DNA from: Alteribacillus sp. YIM 98480
GTDB taxonomy: Bacteria > Bacillota > Bacilli > Bacillales > Marinococcaceae
Length of the DNA stretch: 64,000 nucleotides
Assembly: GCF_009765375.1 (NCBI RefSeq)
Contig: NZ_VTOK01000016.1
Location: 32,003-96,002 of the forward strand
Reading direction: 5' to 3'
Part shown: piece after piece, positions 57,381-64,000 of the stretch
Layout: each line of letters opens with the position of its first letter
How positions within the stretch are numbered: position 1 is the stretch's first letter
The notes under the pieces: generated by a model
Databases searched by the model: none
Seen by the model: only the letters and a program-made list of their open reading frames with translations
What the model was told of the DNA's origin: nothing
Made by a program: the position numbers and the translations under genes

Positions 57381-58390
57381 AGCTTCGACACTCCCCTTCG
57401 TGCAAGGTACACAAAAAAGGGACCGCCAACCAATGCTGTCATGACTCCAAGCGGGACCTCCTGCGGCATAATCAATATCCTTGCCAGAACGTCGGCTGCT
57501 ATTAACAATACCGCACCGAGCAATGCGGAAAATGGAATGACCCACCTGTAATCATTGCCAGCAAAAAAACGTGCGATATGCGGAATCACTAAACCAATAA
57601 ATCCTACCGATCCAACCACCGCTACCGAACTACCGGCCAACAGAACAACTAAAATACCCATAAGCCCTTTTACCAGCACAACATTTTGTCCCATTCCCTT
57701 TGCAATATCATCACCGGTCGTCATTAAGTTGATTGCTTTTCCCATGAACATGGCGACCATCATGGCTATTCCGATAAACGGAAGAACAGGTACCAACATG
57801 TCAAGAGTTCTCCCGCTGATCGAACCAGCAAGCCAAAACAACACATCCTGAAGGCCCGTTTCGTTTAACACGAGCATTGCTTGCGTATACGATTGAAAAA
57901 GAGCACTGATAGCAGCCCCGGCCAATACAATCTTTATTGGAGTTAACCCGTTTCTCCCGAGGGAACCAAGGAAATATACAATGAACGCAGCAACAGCAGC
58001 ACCCAAAAAGGCAAGCCCTGTTAAATGGATGAGAGAAGAAATAGAAAAAAAGACGACTCCGACGACCACGAAAAAAATCGCCCCGTGATTAATTCCGAAT
58101 ATACTCGGTGAGGCTAACGGATTTTTGGTAAGCGCCTGCATAAGTGCACCGGCAATAGCTAAACTTGCACCGATTACCGTACCAATGATGGCTCTTGGAA
58201 GACGGTCTGTCTGGATAATAATATGCTCTGTTGATTCTTCATTATAGTTCGTAAAAGAGGAGAGGGCCTCTTGAAAAGAGACCGGCGTCTGACCGAAAAC
58301 AATGCTGGCAATAAAGGCCAAGCCAAATAGTGCAAACAAAAGAATTAATACCATGAACTTTCTTTTTATCTTAGAAAAGGACTGGGTCAT
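57377..58390 (-). CDS. Siderophore ABC permease 1 (FecCD family)
   Basis: Protein of 337 aa with the same fold as its partner: DRLPRAIIGTVIGASLAIAGALMQALTKNPLASPSIFGINHGA, WLAGSISGRTLDML, VGSVGFIGLVIPHIARFFAG and EVPLGVMTALVGGPFFVYLARR. It makes a heterodimeric channel with permease 2. It lies 71 bases after the binding-protein gene in a Fur-controlled operon. The pair resembles the YfiZ/YfhA-type siderophore permeases of B. subtilis; the siderophore itself cannot be deduced. Confidence 0.93.
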   Translation of the reverse strand: MTQSFSKIKRKFMVLILLFALFGLAFIASIVFGQTPVSFQEALSSFTNYNEESTEHIIIQTDRLPRAIIGTVIGASLAIAGALMQALTKNPLASPSIFGINHGAIFFVVVGVVFFSISSLIHLTGLAFLGAAVAAFIVYFLGSLGRNGLTPIKIVLAGAAISALFQSYTQAMLVLNETGLQDVLFWLAGSISGRTLDMLVPVLPFIGIAMMVAMFMGKAINLMTTGDDIAKGMGQNVVLVKGLMGILVVLLAGSSVAVVGSVGFIGLVIPHIARFFAGNDYRWVIPFSALLGAVLLIAADVLARILIMPQEVPLGVMTALVGGPFFVYLARRGVSKL

Positions 58391-58461
58391 ACTTTCACAC
58401 TTCCATCTTCAGAAACTAAGGAAAGAGGAAGAAATCATCGAACTTCCTTCCTCCAGCCGGT

Positions 58462-59433
58462 TTAATTTTCTAATTCAAATATTTCATACAAATCATCGAG
58501 CATATTATGCGCTGAAATATAACCGCCTGCAGCATTCCAGGCCACTTCTTCAACCATGTGCACTTCATCGTTTTCTACAGCTTCTAATTCCTGCCATAAA
58601 GGATGATTCGTCCACTCTTCATACGTTGCTTCGATTTGCTCTGTTTCTGTACCAGAGTTAAAATTGAAAATGATTTCTGCATCTGCTTCCGGAATGCTTT
58701 CTTTGGAAGATAATTTAATTCCCCACTCTTCCGGATTATCGTGACCTTCGGGACGAGTAAACCCTGCATCCTCAAGAATTCGTCCAGCATATCCCATATA
58801 GAAAATACGGGCGTGATCAGCACGAAAGTTCGTGATGGCAGCTTCTAATGGAAGCTTATCTCCCATTTTTTCTTTAAAGTCAGCAATGCGTTCGTTATAA
58901 TCTTCAAGTAATTGGTCTGCCTTTTCTTCTTTGTTGAGTGCCTTTCCGGTGATTTCAAGCGAATCTTTCCAATCAAAAACTGCTTCTCCGACAACGGTTG
59001 GTGCGATACTTGAGAGATCATCATATATATCTTCATGTCTTGTTTTAGACGCAATGATAACATCCGGATCAAGCTCTGCAATCGCCTCTAGATTCGGCTG
59101 TGTTTCTTCCCCGACAAGTTCTGCTCCTTCGAGGTCCTCTCGTAAGTATTTATAAATTGGTTTCTCTGTCCACGATTCCACAATGCCAACAGGCTTTGTT
59201 TCCAGCGCGACAGCTATGTCATTTGCCCCCTGGTAAAGTGTAACAACTTTCTCCGGCGTGCCCTCGATTTCAGTTTCTCCCATCGCATGTTCTATGACTC
59301 TCTTGTCTTCTCCATTAGCATCATTACTACTGCCTTCAACTGGCTGCTGCTCTTCTGCACCGCATGCAGACAAAACAAATAAAACCAAAAAAAACGTTGA
59401 TAACATAAACAGCATTTTTTTCTTGTATATCAT
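58462..59433 (-). CDS. Siderophore-binding lipoprotein
   Basis: Protein of 323 aa with a signal peptide ending in lipobox VLSAC and an acidic linker, then a FecB/FepB-type bi-lobed domain: VVTLYQGANDIAVALETKPVGIV, NLEAIAELDPDVIIASKTRHEDIYDDLSSIAPTVV, ILEDAGFTRPEGHDN and a C-terminal helix AWNAAGGYISAHNMLDDLYEI. It captures a ferric siderophore at the outer membrane face for the two permeases. Two Fur-box-like sites and a good vegetative promoter lie just upstream, so iron-repressed expression is expected. Confidence 0.93.
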   Translation of the reverse strand: MIYKKKMLFMLSTFFLVLFVLSACGAEEQQPVEGSSNDANGEDKRVIEHAMGETEIEGTPEKVVTLYQGANDIAVALETKPVGIVESWTEKPIYKYLREDLEGAELVGEETQPNLEAIAELDPDVIIASKTRHEDIYDDLSSIAPTVVGEAVFDWKDSLEITGKALNKEEKADQLLEDYNERIADFKEKMGDKLPLEAAITNFRADHARIFYMGYAGRILEDAGFTRPEGHDNPEEWGIKLSSKESIPEADAEIIFNFNSGTETEQIEATYEEWTNHPLWQELEAVENDEVHMVEEVAWNAAGGYISAHNMLDDLYEIFELEN

Positions 59434-59456
59434 CTTTTCTTCACTGCCCCCTTAAT

Positions 59457-59471
59457 TGAAATTAATTATCA
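59457..59471 (-). promoter_or_regulatory. Fur box 1
   Basis: Minus strand TGATAATTAATTTCA fits the 7-1-7 Fur consensus TGATAATnATTATCA in 12-13 of 15 positions; located between promoter and start codon. Confidence 0.7.
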
Positions 59472-59484
59472 TTTTCATGTATTC

Positions 59485-59513
59485 ATGATATAATTGATAA
59501 CCATTCTCGTCAA
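59485..59513 (-). promoter_or_regulatory. Vegetative promoter of the siderophore operon
   Basis: Minus strand TTGACG, exactly 17 bases, TATCAT: a good sigma-A promoter about 50 bases ahead of the binding-protein start. Confidence 0.65.
59495..59509. promoter_or_regulatory. Fur box 2
   Basis: TGATAACCATTCTCG fits the Fur 7-1-7 pattern in most positions and lies inside the -35/-10 spacer of the promoter, so binding would block RNA polymerase. Confidence 0.65.
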
Positions 59514-59620
59514 TGGAAATTTTGACTTTTTGTAATATTCCCTACAAAAAGAACTATTTTTATTTTTGAGATCAAACGTAGTGGTAGATATAAGAAATCA
59601 ACTATGGAAGGGGTAAAGAT

Positions 59621-59658
59621 AAAGAAAACTGGGAAGTGCCAAGCCTTTAGGCGAAGGC
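59621..59658. repeat. 39-base dispersed repeat, copy 2
   Basis: See 9032-9070. The two copies share three blocks with one single-base gap and about five differences. The rest of 59514-59797 has no gene. Confidence 0.55.
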
Positions 59659-59797
59659 GATTGCCTAGTTGCACTTGTACGACAAATGAGCTGCTTTGCC
59701 ATTTGTTGTTCAACTTGAACTTTTCTATGCTTTAAAGACCCAGCATAAATACCCTCTAGTTTCATATAAATGAACTAACCATAATAGACTGGGGGGA

Positions 59798-60217
59798 ATG
59801 ATGATGACAAATGAAGCAGGGGTAGAAGAGTCCTTTGAACTAACAGAGGAAACATTAAAAAAATACTATGAGTTAAACATCCAGAAAAAGAGATTAGAAA
59901 AAGAAATGAATCGGATCAAAAAACAAATTCACAACTACTTAGATGATACCCTTGGAAAAGAGCAAAAAGGTGAATTGAAACGAGGGAAATACAAAGCACA
60001 GCGTGTCATTCGCTCTTCTATTACTTACGACGAAGAGAAAACGATAAAAAAATTGGAAGAATTAAATTTAGAAGACTTTATTTTACAAGTAAAACGACCA
60101 GATACAGAAAAACTAGAAGCTGCAATGACGATAGATTTAGTTGAAGAAAAAGACTTCGTGGATTGTAAAACGAATAAGCTCTCTCAAGCCATTACAGTCA
60201 AGGAGTTAAGCTTATAG
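59798..60217 (+). CDS. Coiled-coil hypothetical protein
   Basis: Protein of 139 aa (137 from the third Met codon). Residues about 18-50 are a Lys/Glu-rich heptad-like helix (EETLKKYYELNIQKKRLEKE), followed by GELKRGKYKAQRVIRSSITY and an acidic end with VEEKDFVDCKTNKLSQAIT. No membrane segment or signal peptide. I do not recognise a characterised family; the layout recalls small phage- or recombination-associated coiled-coil proteins but that is only resemblance. GGGGGGAATG precedes the start and a terminator follows, so it is a credible single gene. Confidence 0.7.
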   Translation: MMMTNEAGVEESFELTEETLKKYYELNIQKKRLEKEMNRIKKQIHNYLDDTLGKEQKGELKRGKYKAQRVIRSSITYDEEKTIKKLEELNLEDFILQVKRPDTEKLEAAMTIDLVEEKDFVDCKTNKLSQAITVKELSL

Positions 60218-60225
60218 ATACTACG

Positions 60226-60260
60226 AAGGAGCTGCCAAAAAGGACAGCTCTTCCTTTTTA
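60226..60260 (+). terminator. Rho-independent terminator
   Basis: GAGCTG / CAGCTC stem, extended by AAGG/CCTT, followed by T residues, nine bases after the coiled-coil gene's stop. Confidence 0.75.
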
Positions 60261-60273
60261 TTTCATAAAAATA

Positions 60274-60333
60274 GGTTCTGTGTCAAATGTTGGGGGAGGA
60301 GTGGCTTACTCCTACTCTTTTATCCTATTTGAA
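60274..60333. mobile_element. Solo ISL3-type IS end
   Basis: GGTTCTGTGTCAAATGTTGG plus the GGAGGAGTGGC hairpin region match the IS end at 12963-13023 in inverse orientation at most positions. No transposase lies beside it, so it is a solo end. Confidence 0.75.
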
Positions 60334-60416
60334 ATTCCGTTGTCTTATATTGGTAATCCTCATCCAGACACTTAAAAGTCCATCCACATTCTTGAATTTT
60401 TTGTCCGTCTTTTCGT

Positions 60417-60602
60417 CTAGTTTATTGCTTGAAAGTATTTGTCACGACAGTTGTTAACTCCGGCAGCTGCATTAAATTTTTCAGCACGTGAATCGGTAAA
60501 TACAAATACATCAAAATTATCTTCTAGAAATTTTTTCAAACATTCAAATCGATTTTCCATACTAAAAAGCATAGTGATCACAAACTCTCTTTCGTTTGTC
60601 AT
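60417..60602 (-). CDS. Small hypothetical protein
   Basis: A 61-codon frame beginning eight bases after the preceding gene's stop on the same strand. The product MTNEREFVITMLFSMENRFE, then CLKKFLEDNFDVFVFTDS, looks like a folded small soluble protein. It lacks a clear ribosome site but could be translated by coupling. It may be the head of a gene cut off by the nearby IS end. No family recognised. Confidence 0.35.
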   Translation of the reverse strand: MTNEREFVITMLFSMENRFECLKKFLEDNFDVFVFTDSRAEKFNAAAGVNNCRDKYFQAIN

Positions 60603-60610
60603 TTTCTAGG

Positions 60611-60844
60611 TTATAACGTCTCCAAGCTACCATCGTCTTTTTCATAAAGAACTGGCTTAGCAAATGCTTCCTTAAACCAGTCTATATTTTTCTCTAATTC
60701 TTCAATTGATTCCCAAGACAAAAAAGATTCATCTGGCTCTACAAACGCCCAGGGTTCTCCATTGTCATTAAAAAAAACTTCGGCTATTTTAAATAGTTCA
60801 GTTCCATCCTTTGTCCTTTCTTTGACTACCCTGTAGTCCCACAT
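60611..60844 (-). CDS. Small conserved-type soluble protein
   Basis: Protein of 77 aa starting MWDYRVVKERTKDGTELFKI, continuing AEVFFNDNGEPWAF, and ending with an acidic helix (SWESIEELEKNIDWFKEAFAKPVL). The MWxYRV start and the Asn-Gly-Glu-Pro turn resemble a widespread family of roughly 75-residue bacterial proteins of unknown function. ATG at 60844 has AGGGGGA eight bases upstream; the frame extends further left of that in translation but without a ribosome site. Confidence 0.7.
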   Translation of the reverse strand: MWDYRVVKERTKDGTELFKIAEVFFNDNGEPWAFVEPDESFLSWESIEELEKNIDWFKEAFAKPVLYEKDDGSLETL

Positions 60845-61061
60845 GTATATATCCCCCTTCATAAAAATATGGATTGGCGAACTGTTTAGATTGCTTAGAT
60901 TATATACTAGTAAAACATATTTCGCAATGAATAATTTTAAATTTTCTGAATAAATCACTAAAATTAATACTGTTTTATGAGATTTTTATATTTTCCAAAC
61001 AACGTATAAATAATTATATAAATATAGTTTAATCAATTGAAGAATACGAAAGATACGGAAA

Positions 61062-61187
61062 GAACATGACCGCGGGCAGTTGAAAGTTCTGGTAGACGAT
61101 CCAAACGCCATGTATGAGTTCAACCGTGGTTATCTGGATTACGAGTGGATGACCGATGACGGCTACTTTTTTGTCTATCGTTTATAA
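61062..61187 (+). pseudogene. Orphan C-terminal coding scrap
   Basis: The frame HDRGQLKVLVDDPNAMYEFN, then RGYLDYEWMTDDGYFFVYRL and a stop, is more GC-rich than its surroundings and reads as a genuine protein end, but no start or upstream part exists. Family not recognised; probably the end of a transferred gene. Confidence 0.4.
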
Positions 61188-61272
61188 AAGAACGCAGTAA
61201 CGAGAGAGATCTCCACCTTTGATATTCAAAATAACACATCCTTACATGGCCACTTTTGTCTTGTTTAGCCAA

Positions 61273-61602
61273 TTACATAATTTTGCCCGTTTGTATGAAC
61301 GTGATAGAAGACTCAGTTGTAGAATGTGTGTAAACGCCCCAAAAAAGCAACCCAATGAACACCAACAGGAATACAATATCTTTGATATTTCTTTGGGTAT
61401 TATAGAAAGAATGCTTACAGATGAAGTAAATTATGCCTGCAATTACAGGTATTAATACTGAAATATTTCCTATCCATTCATTAACTTCCAACACCTGGAA
61501 ATACCAGATTAATAGTATAAAGAAAATTACTAAGACTGTTTTAGTTTTTGAATACTTATTTTTATTAAAAAGGACTTCTTTCAATGATACATCTTCTTTC
61601 AT
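61273..61602 (-). CDS. Hypothetical three-helix membrane protein
   Basis: Protein of 109 aa with three hydrophobic helices (TVLVIFFILLIWYF, ISVLIPVIAGIIYFI, IVFLLVFIGLLFWGVY) separated by short basic loops. A perfect AAGGAGGAGG site lies before the ATG. No family recognised. It forms a cluster with two further small membrane genes on the same strand (61641-61805, 62031-62276). Confidence 0.7.
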   Translation of the reverse strand: MKEDVSLKEVLFNKNKYSKTKTVLVIFFILLIWYFQVLEVNEWIGNISVLIPVIAGIIYFICKHSFYNTQRNIKDIVFLLVFIGLLFWGVYTHSTTESSITFIQTGKIM

Positions 61603-61640
61603 AGTCCTCCTCCTTATTGAACTGGCTGGATAAACAACTC

Positions 61641-61805
61641 TTATAACTTATTCTTGATTTCCTTATTTTCATGTTCTAACTTAACAATTCGTGCTTCCAA
61701 ATCTTCTATCTTTTTCACGTTAGGACTTATCCGATTTTTTATAAAGACAATAAGGGCTAAGAACAAAACGATATAGAACATGATTACCATAACAATTACT
61801 TCCAT
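61641..61805 (-). CDS. 54-aa membrane-anchored coiled-coil protein
   Basis: ATG at 61805 follows AGGGGGAG by six bases. The product has one N-terminal helix (VIVMVIMFYIVLFLALIVFI) and a heptad-like charged tail (KKIEDLEARIVKLEHENKEI). It is in the same direction as, and 38 bases upstream of, the three-helix gene. No family recognised, but the ribosome site and amphipathic tail make it convincing. Confidence 0.65.
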   Translation of the reverse strand: MEVIVMVIMFYIVLFLALIVFIKNRISPNVKKIEDLEARIVKLEHENKEIKNKL

Positions 61806-61899
61806 AATGCTCCCCCTTTAAAATTCCTCGTACATCTCACCTTAGCATAGTTATTCAATAAATTTGAAAAATTTTACCACTTTTCTTCTGCAACTGTAT

Positions 61900-61945
61900 A
61901 AAAAAAGCGCAGTCCTTCATTCAGGATTGCCCCCGTTAATGGAAC
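61900..61945. repeat. Dispersed hairpin repeat, copy 3
   Basis: A run, GCGCAGTCCTT, loop, AGGATTGC and CCCCGTTAATGGAA; nearest relative is copy 2 at 3784-3832. Confidence 0.6.
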
Positions 61946-62030
61946 AACACACTCAGCAAAATTTGAACTTATATATCCCCATTTTTTTCTTCATTTTATC
62001 TCTTTCTATTCATTGAACCTCGTTCGTCAA

Positions 62031-62276
62031 TCATTTGCTTCTGACTTTAACTATGCGTTCCACAATAAATCCAACTATTAAGCCGATAGCAAAAGGAAGT
62101 ATTGCAATATTTGCATCAATAATCAACCCATTTTCTAACGGTTCATTTAGAAAAAATGAAAACCTAAGAAGAGATAAATTAAATATATTTCCAATCCAAT
62201 ATAATAGAGCCATTGTCCCGAATGATGATAATAACGGTAACCATATAATTTTCACAAAAGACCTCCATTTTTTCAT
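62031..62276 (-). CDS. Small two-helix membrane protein
   Basis: Protein of 81 aa with a basic start (MKKWRSFVK), helices WLPLLSSFGTMALLYWIG and IAILPFAIGLIVGFIVERIV, and a basic end. The ribosome site is weak. No family recognised. Dispersed hairpins lie on both sides. Confidence 0.5.
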   Translation of the reverse strand: MKKWRSFVKIIWLPLLSSFGTMALLYWIGNIFNLSLLRFSFFLNEPLENGLIIDANIAILPFAIGLIVGFIVERIVKVRSK

Positions 62277-62310
62277 ACTTGTTATTGAACAAACCTCCCC
62301 TTACTTCAAT

Positions 62311-62358
62311 AAGAAAAGGCGATTCCCCTTTATTGAGCAATCGCTGCCCTTTAGATTA
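62311..62358. repeat. Dispersed hairpin repeat, copy 4
   Basis: GGCGATTCCCC and GAGCAATCGCTGCCC form the hairpin after an A-rich lead, the same plan as copies 1-3 but the most diverged. Confidence 0.45.
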
Positions 62359-62417
62359 AAATTAAAGTTCTAAACCTGCATCAGAATAACTTCTGGCTGA
62401 CGAAGAAGGAGAGAATC

Positions 62418-62607
62418 TTACTGTACTTTGTATTTAGTACCAAGTTCATTCCTAACTTTTTCTGTAAGTTGGCGACCTAGTTCATTATGGTTATCTTCCA
62501 ATTAAATACCGTTGGGAAGTAATCTGTCTTTACTCCAGTCAATCCACTCACCATACACCATTCCCCATCTCCAAAGCCCCTTATCGATTTTGTACAAACA
62601 AAAGGTA
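62418..62607 (-). pseudogene. Small gene with one internal stop
   Basis: The minus strand reads CLYKIDKGLWRWGMVYGEWI, then DWSKDRLLPNGI, a TAA, then LEDNHNELGRQLTEKVRNEL and GTKYKVQ with a final stop. Apart from the single TAA the frame is continuous and protein-like. Its start is cut off about 35 bases from the IS3 element at 62644, which may have displaced it. Family unknown. Confidence 0.5.
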
Positions 62608-62643
62608 ACTTAGTTATACTAGAATCAAATGGGTTGATGGAAT

Positions 62644-62920
62644 ATGAAACGACACGTTTACTCCAATGACTTTACATTGCAAGTGGTAAAAGAAGCACTG
62701 GAAACAGGCAATAAAGTTTTAGTAGCTAGACGATACGAGCTACCAAAAAATCTGGTTTACCGGTGGACAAAAGAGTATGAACAAGGACACTTCGGCCAAA
62801 CATCTGTGGACCAAGTTGACGAGGTGAATCCTCAAAAGATGGAACAAGAAACACAGAACTAAAGAAACTACTTGGCGAAAAGGATTTAGAAATCGCTGTT
62901 CTACGTGATCTCAAAAAAAG
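62644..62920 (+). pseudogene. IS3-family OrfA, frameshifted
   Basis: MKRHVYSNDFTLQVVKEALE, then TGNKVLVARRYELPKNLVYR, is the helix-turn-helix start of an IS3 OrfA. After the stop at 62862 the missing end continues in another frame as TELKKLLGEKDLEIAVLRDL, the usual leucine zipper, so a frameshift occurred. The run of seven A residues near 62913 is the place where programmed OrfA-OrfB frameshifting normally occurs in this family. Confidence 0.8.
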
Positions 62921-63577
62921 AAGAACCCTCACTTGCTGAAAAAATAGACGTCGCAAGGTCCTGGATTGCCAAAGGATATTCGGTATCGATCATCTGTCGT
63001 GTCCTTCGTATTCCACGGTCGACGTATTACTATCAAACATCTTATCGGGTAGAGAAGAAAAAAGTAAGTGAGGGACGTCCCATACCAGGCTACTCTTTCA
63101 CCAAAAAGGGCAAAAATATCTCCGACGAACAAATCAAAGAATGGCTGCTGGAAGAGATTGAAGGCGAGTCCTTTGCTTATGGCTATCAAAAACTCACCGT
63201 GATTCTCCGACGCCACTACCGATTAATCATCAATAAAAAGAAAGTCTCGATTGTGTAAAGAGCTTGGTATCTTGCGTTCTCATCGCTAGCCCAGGCCTGT
63301 GACGAAACGAAAACGAGCAAAGAATTGCACGATTTACAGGCTCCAATCAACCGTGGGAGACGATTTGAAATACGGTTTCATTCATGGAGAAGATCGCTTT
63401 TTCTTCGTCTTATCTTACATCGATGTCTATGACCGATCAATCATTGATTATCATATAGGTCTGACATGTACAACTGCCGACAACTTCTCAAAAAATATTA
63501 TGAGGAAACAAAGCACGGTAAGGTGCTACCACGGGATGTCCGTGTGTGACACAAAGTATCACCTTCTTTTGTCTTAA
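62905..63577 (+). pseudogene. IS3-family OrfB transposase, frameshifted and truncated
   Basis: OrfB starts as SLAEKIDVARSWIAKGYSVS, then IICRVLRIPRSTYYYQTSY, and stays open to 63258. It breaks, resumes as VTKRKRAKNCTIYRLQSTV, and shows the first catalytic region in FFVLSYIDVYDRSIIDYHIG (the Asp of the DDE triad). The sequence then degenerates and the second Asp and the Glu are not found. The element cannot move on its own. Confidence 0.85.
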
Positions 63578-63751
63578 CCATCAAACCGCCTATTTGAGAG
63601 GATTGTCAAGGACGACCAACGCGAGAGCAAAAGCGTTCCTTGACAAATGCAGCAAATGGACGATCCTATCTCAAGATAAATGAAGAGGAAGAAGGTTGAT
63701 CATTCTAGAAAAAGAAAATAACTGTCCAAATTCAGGGGGGATTAATCCGGT

Positions 63752-63949
63752 CATGATATTCCTACACTGATGGAGACTTATGCTCATATTATGCCAAATA
63801 TTCAAGAAGAGATTGCCATAAACATTGGCTCTAGCTTTTATCAAAAGAAAAAACACACCTCCTCAACTCGAGAAAGTGCGTGCTCACAGCAATTATGTAT
63901 GGTGTCCCGTACTGGACTCGAACCAGTGACCGCCACCCTGTCAAAGTAA
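63752..63949 (+). pseudogene. Phage integrase C-terminal remnant running into a tRNA-like site
   Basis: HDIPTLMETYAHIMPNIQEE, with the active-site Tyr in ETYAH, is the end of a tyrosine recombinase of phage type. The frame continues through VSRTGLEPVTATL, the typical translation of a tRNA 3' half, to a stop. The catalytic Arg and His region is missing. Confidence 0.75.
63899..63945 (-). other. tRNA 3'-half-like sequence (attachment-site scar)
   Basis: The minus strand has CTGGTTCGAGTCCAG (a perfect T-arm) followed by TACGGGACACCA, an acceptor-like end. The 5' half that should pair with it is absent. Together with the integrase tail this is an att-type scar rather than a working tRNA. Confidence 0.6.
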
Positions 63950-64000
63950 TCAACGTGCTATAACCACTTAGGATAATCTATGAAAAATACTGATATATTA

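Noticed and set aside
63899..63975. Functional tRNA on the minus strand
   Set aside because: Only the T-arm and acceptor-like 3' end are good. The 5' sequence cannot pair with the acceptor and no standard anticodon arm is found.

Overview
The window reads as chromosomal DNA of a low-GC, endospore-forming member of the Bacillaceae. The support is: strong AGGAGG-type ribosome binding sites with frequent GTG/TTG starts, a CwlJ spore-cortex hydrolase, the yoaS-yozG-yoaT gene order known from Bacillus subtilis, a CitMHS transporter next to a CitS/CitT-type two-component system, a fadF fragment, and several dispersed palindromic repeats of the kind common in Bacillaceae. The sequence alone does not fix genus or species; the abundance of sodium-type symporters and acidic binding proteins would suit a salt- or alkali-tolerant bacillus, but that is inference.

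Layout. 1-2.7 kb: broken PepSY membrane protein, FixH/YtkA-like lipoprotein, cwlJ, broken lipoprotein. 2.9-4.3 kb: a strikingly GC-rich DUF899 gene (apparent transfer) and a CHRD-domain gene. 5.4-8.7 kb: ROK regulator and SulP anion transporter. 8.7-13 kb: repeats, the yoaS-yozG-yoaT block with a clear palindromic operator candidate, a small membrane protein and an ISL3 transposase wreck. 13-17 kb: orphan sugar-binding lipoprotein, IolG-like dehydrogenase and divergent AraC regulator with a cre-like site. 17-19.8 kb: gene remains (fadF, sigma-54 activator, aldehyde dehydrogenase) with a well-formed -24/-12 promoter. 19.9-29.3 kb: APC permease plus YtcJ-type amidohydrolase; CitMHS citrate transporter with its CitT/CitS pair; an aldehyde dehydrogenase lacking its N-terminus. 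29.2-34.6 kb: complete tripartite tricarboxylate transporter (TctA, TctB, TctC), divergent LysR regulator and PrpF-type isomerase. 34.6-36 kb: IS150-type remnant, tRNA-like scrap and a duplicated 5' piece of the citrate kinase gene.

36-45 kb is the most coherent novel-looking locus. On the minus strand, a PrpR-like sigma-54 activator is followed by a gene set starting with a tartrate/malate-dehydrogenase-like enzyme and continuing with an SDR, an M24 creatinase-fold hydrolase, an M20 metallopeptidase, a 38-aa small protein, an SSS symporter and a second SDR. A near-consensus -24/-12 promoter and an upstream inverted repeat lie just ahead of the first enzyme gene. I read it as a sodium-driven uptake and hydrolysis pathway for an unidentified amide or peptide-like substrate.

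45-47.6 kb is a graveyard of mobile elements: IS4-like, ISLre2-like and IS3 scraps, a resolvase C-terminus, and what looks like the 5' part of a group II intron. 47.2-54.1 kb is an inositol/sugar-type locus (sugar porter, IolG, TIM-barrel isomerase, dead SDR, LacI regulator) with four LacI-type operator candidates and a 141-bp duplication. 54.9-59.5 kb is a Fur-controlled siderophore uptake cluster (binding protein, two FecCD permeases, FhuF-like reductase) whose ATPase gene is broken. 59.8-64 kb holds small hypothetical and membrane genes, some too short for routine gene calling, a frameshifted IS3 element and a phage-integrase tail running into a tRNA-like sequence.

Overall, the region is rich in transport and catabolism modules that each carry their own regulator, separated by decaying mobile elements and pseudogenes. 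I saw no CRISPR array, rRNA or intact tRNA.
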